DNA of 64,000 bases, taken from positions 43,260,477-43,324,476 of the forward strand of contig OU964918.1 of the NCBI GenBank assembly GCA_918807975.1, given 5' to 3'. The stretch is from Aplidium turbinatum. Taxonomy: Eukaryota; Chordata; Ascidiacea; Aplousobranchia; Polyclinidae. The notes beneath the pieces are model-generated. The model had not been told where the DNA came from and did not search any database. It worked only from the letters and a program-made list of their open reading frames with translations. Every line of letters starts with the position of its first letter. Positions within the stretch are counted from its first letter, which is position 1. The position numbers and the translations under genes are program-made. Positions 60,407 to 64,000 of the stretch are shown here, one piece after another.

Positions 60407-60414
60407 GTATAGAC

Positions 60415-63400
60415 TATTATTTTGACACTGGCCACTCGGTGGCAAAAGAGTGCGAAAAACTTTAGATTCTGGCTCAAGCGCTCAAGAAGTCATTGGTGCC
60501 ATTCTTGTCGCGTCTTTTATTTGCAGCAGCAGGTTTTCAAGTAGTCTAAGCCTCACTTTGGCTAAAATTGAGCAAAGCAAAGATAACTAGAATGATATAC
60601 TCACTTTGTGGAAAAAACACGTTTGTGACACAAAACATGAAGAAGAGAAAGTCATTCTGTAGTTTTAGTGCTACGAGGGTTCCGCTCTAGGAGCTATTTG
60701 CGGACCCAGGATGACTTTAGGAGTCTATAACCTTTCCAAGGTGCTCGGTAACTTGAAGAAGACACTGCGTATTCTTTGGATGTAGTGCGTTTTTTTAGAA
60801 GTGTTTTGATTTGAGACCCAAGGGTCTCATTGGTAGGACTAGACTACCGGGCCCAAATTATTTTCTCAACGACAGTGCTCTCTTCCCCTTGTCGGTTATG
60901 CGTCTGTTTGTGATATCACTTCTGTTTCCGTGTAGAAACTTGACCCAGAGAAAAAGTTTGTTTATTTGCCTTTCAATATTACAAGTCAAATACGTAAGAA
61001 AAAACATATAGGCAAGAAACACCAACTAACCTTGTGAAGTGCTTCGAACATTACATCGTCGATGTAACTTTGATAGATTTCAAAATTGTGGAAATTGTCT
61101 TCCCAAAAATGATAACATGTGCATGTAAAATGATTTGTTTGCCGAAACAAATTTTGAGATAAATTGGAGGTGTGATTTGTTAGCAAAGAAATTAGATCCC
61201 TAATGGTTTGTCAAATATCGTTGTACAAACTATGAAATCAAAGAATATTTTCTCAAACTGCCACGTTGGCAATTGTCAAACTCTGTTGAAAAATTTATTG
61301 GGTGTTTTTTTCGCATTGTGGTGTATTTTTTATGTATATTTCCAGCGTTCTGGAACTGACATCAACAATTAGGCTAATATTGTTCTGGTCTGGTCACTTT
61401 CGCGTTTCTTTCAATGAGCTTTGCTAGGGAAGAACATGTTAAAAGTAAAACTAATACAGACCTTTGTGCCTTTGAGCTAATAGTTCATCGGAAAGTGGAC
61501 AAGTTTGTTTGTAAATCATCCAAACAAGCACACATGCGGATTGGCATGTCTGCGTGTTTTCCCTTGTTGTAACTGCCAGTATTCAAATCAATTATGATAC
61601 AGTTCCAAAGAATAATTATCTTACGAGAGGGAGAAAGTGCTTTTGGCAGAACTATTGCACAATGGAGGCTCAACCTTTTTTTTAACATTTTGTGGGTTTA
61701 CAGAATTTTCTTCGCAAGTAATCATTATTAATGGAGAATAAGGCGTAGCCTCCTAGTCATGTGCACGAGACAGCGTAGATATTGCAAAACTAGAACATTT
61801 TCCGGTCAATGAATTACTAGTCAAACTGAAAACAAACTATTCGGTATTGCTCATGTAAGTTTTCCTGAAATAGCCTCTTAATTGTTTTTTTGGGGCATGA
61901 AATTCATAATGTTTGGCGATTGGCACTGCAGCATATTTTACTATTTCAAGACAACTAAATGGAATCAAGAAATAATAATTGATAACCGCAGCTTTGTAAC
62001 AAAGTTTAATTGAAACCTTGGAAACACGAATTGCATCATACCTTGGGTTTAGACTGTAATATAGCACCTAGATATTATTTCTCAAGCAATGTACTTTAGG
62101 CTGGAGTTTCTCCTTACAAGCAATAGAAAATCTAATTGCAAATTACTTTTGCATTCTTTCCGTCTTAGTACTTTTTCCACAGAGACAATTGATCGTATCT
62201 TTGTCTTGTTGATTTTAATATTTTTGCATCTGCGGTGATTCATATCCAAAGAATTGTTTTTCCAACTCAGGTAATTTTCTTTTGTTCGTATAAATACAAC
62301 CACATCCTTAAATATGTTCCTATCGTTTTTTTTTTCATTCATAAGGTGAAAAACAAAGATGTTATTATCTTTTTTGTATTTTACTAGAAAGAGGATATGT
62401 TGTCATAGATAAGCCACCTTTTCTAGCTGAAACACATCGACTTATTGCCCTAAACTTGATATATTCTGATTTTTATCTTGAATTAAGTAACCGCGTGGCA
62501 ATAAATGACATCTATTTAACATAGATAACCATTGCATAAATGTCTACCGTAAAAACGTTGTTGGAAATTTGAGGAAAACGCTCTTTTGCACAAACAACAC
62601 AATATTTTCTTTTCTTTTTAAAAGAAGGCAAGTTTGACAGAATAAATTGCAAGCTGCAGCTATCAACTTGGGGTTTTGAGAATAGGCTAGTATCAGCAAC
62701 TATCACCAGAACATACAAAAAAATGTTGAAGTTTAAAATTTTACCACGTTTTTTCGTGTTTGTATATTAACGGTGCAAAGCAGTGGAGTTGATAACATCT
62801 CTGTAACTGTTCACAACCTGTCACCTTAGTGGTCAAGTAATTTGTTTTCAACAACTCAATTTTTCAGGAGCTGGAACTGAATAGCATGACACTGACTGTA
62901 TTTTAGCATTTCACCGCTTGTGGGGCTTCGGGGATCCTTAGGCTATATAAAAATTGATGCATGGAAAGGATATAGTTTCTTTTTGAGTATGTGTATGTAT
63001 CGTCATCAGACAGAGAAAGTAATGCAAAATAAGTCTCATGTGTTTTACGGATTGAGTGATTGTACGTCATTGTATGAATCAGCATTCAGCAAGCTACAAC
63101 TTTCACAAAAAACAATTACTTTATTTAAAGCACGAAATGTCGTCCAAATATAAAAGGATAACAAATAAACGCACGGGCAATGTGGTATGGTACAAAGTTG
63201 ACTGCAGACTGCGATCGTTTGCGACGATACAGCATCCCATCAAAGCAAGAACATGTATTGGATAAACATGCGCAAGCATGAGGTCAATAGAACTCTTGCA
63301 ACTGCTGAAGATCTAATGATCTAATCGAAAAAGAAAATGTAATAATAGGCGCTATCTTTTAAGTTATTGATTAAAAAACTTTAGGTCAAATGCAAAGCAT

Positions 63401-64000
63401 ATTTTTCAAACCAAGCAATTTTGTTTGATCAATGTGAAAACTTAGCCAACTTTTTGGTAACCTGCGATAAAAAATTAAAAAAAATGTTTTTATGCAGCGT
63501 TTTTTAAGGCTTTACGATCAAAATGTAGCTTGGTATGATTTAGCTCTAACTCGACTAATCAATATCCGCTACTATATAAACACGTAGTATTTACAAGAGT
63601 GCCACAAAACTAAACAAAAACATCGTGCAAACTTTGACTAAAGTTCTTAACTAAACGCAACATGAAGATGAGGGAATTTTGGTCTCTGGAACATCACATG
63701 ACAGCTCGGGAGGCAATAAATTAAAATTTAGTCATGAGAAGCAAACGTTAGTAAGGTGAGTAGAGATGGAGCTATTGAAAACTGTCAAATCTTAGGCGAT
63801 AAAAATTATAACTAGGCGATCAAAGTTAAACAGATTACAACTTTCTGTCAGGAGAAATCTTAAATGGAAAATACAATGCAGTGTATATTTGTAGCCAAAC
63901 TCAACTACAGGGAACTGAGGTTTATAAAGTTTAAATTTGAGAAAGAAATAGTCAGATTTTTCGGAAATTTAAGAAAGTAAATAAATCTTGGTCTAGAAGC
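60415..64000. other. Non-coding stretch to the window end, no gene seen
   Basis: AT-rich. Short open frames on both strands (61,485-61,688, 62,082-62,342, 62,920-63,153 and others) show no recognisable motif. A small palindrome GAGACCCAAGGGTCTC lies near 60,814. No repeat boundaries were identified. Confidence 0.5.

Overview
The window looks like AT-rich nuclear DNA (roughly 36% GC by eye) of an invertebrate deuterostome. A tunicate is my best guess, from the chordate-like gene content, the small-to-medium introns and the load of hAT DNA transposons and tRNA-derived SINEs. The species is not certain. Only two genes are well supported. I saw no LTR, viral, bacterial or CRISPR content.

Layout. 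1-3,125 is the truncated end of a hAT composite, with three elements nested in one another. 3,126-10,610 is non-coding DNA with a hAT MITE (4,976-5,408), a 1.4 kb non-autonomous element (5,895-7,279) and a pogo/Tigger-like MITE (9,941-10,118). 10,611-12,317 (minus strand) is the last coding exon of a muscarinic acetylcholine receptor. Its first exon(s) must lie upstream across an intron and were not found. 12,318-34,600 is mostly featureless intergenic or intronic DNA, with MITEs, a full-length SINE flanked by target-site duplications (31,288-31,567), several strong palindromes and one weak terminal-exon candidate (15,464-15,685, minus). 34,640-37,446 is a minus-strand SINE split by a second copy of the hAT composite. 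38.4-46.4 kb is dense in repeats: a truncated relative of the 1.4 kb element, a hAT with a transposase tail, a tRNA-like sequence, and a SINE split by a 2.4 kb hAT that itself holds a 268 bp MITE.

47,075-55,694 (plus strand) is a complete 14-exon ANKS3 orthologue. I traced it exon by exon with all reading phases consistent: 515 residues, six ankyrin-type repeats, one SAM domain and a C-terminal helical tail. A 3' UTR hairpin and an AATAAA site at 56,229 follow. 58.4-60.4 kb holds another minus-strand SINE and a 1.6 kb hAT with a broken BED-type transposase. The remainder to 64,000 shows no gene.

The two genes are not obviously linked in function: one is a cholinergic receptor, the other a cilium/nephronophthisis-module scaffold. 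Most of the structure is a record of insertions, and the 8-bp target-site duplications let the order of events be read. A second window-wide signal is the heptamer TAGCCTA/TAGGCTA, about 70 copies by hand count against about 8 expected. It sometimes appears as a small insertion between otherwise matching repeat copies.
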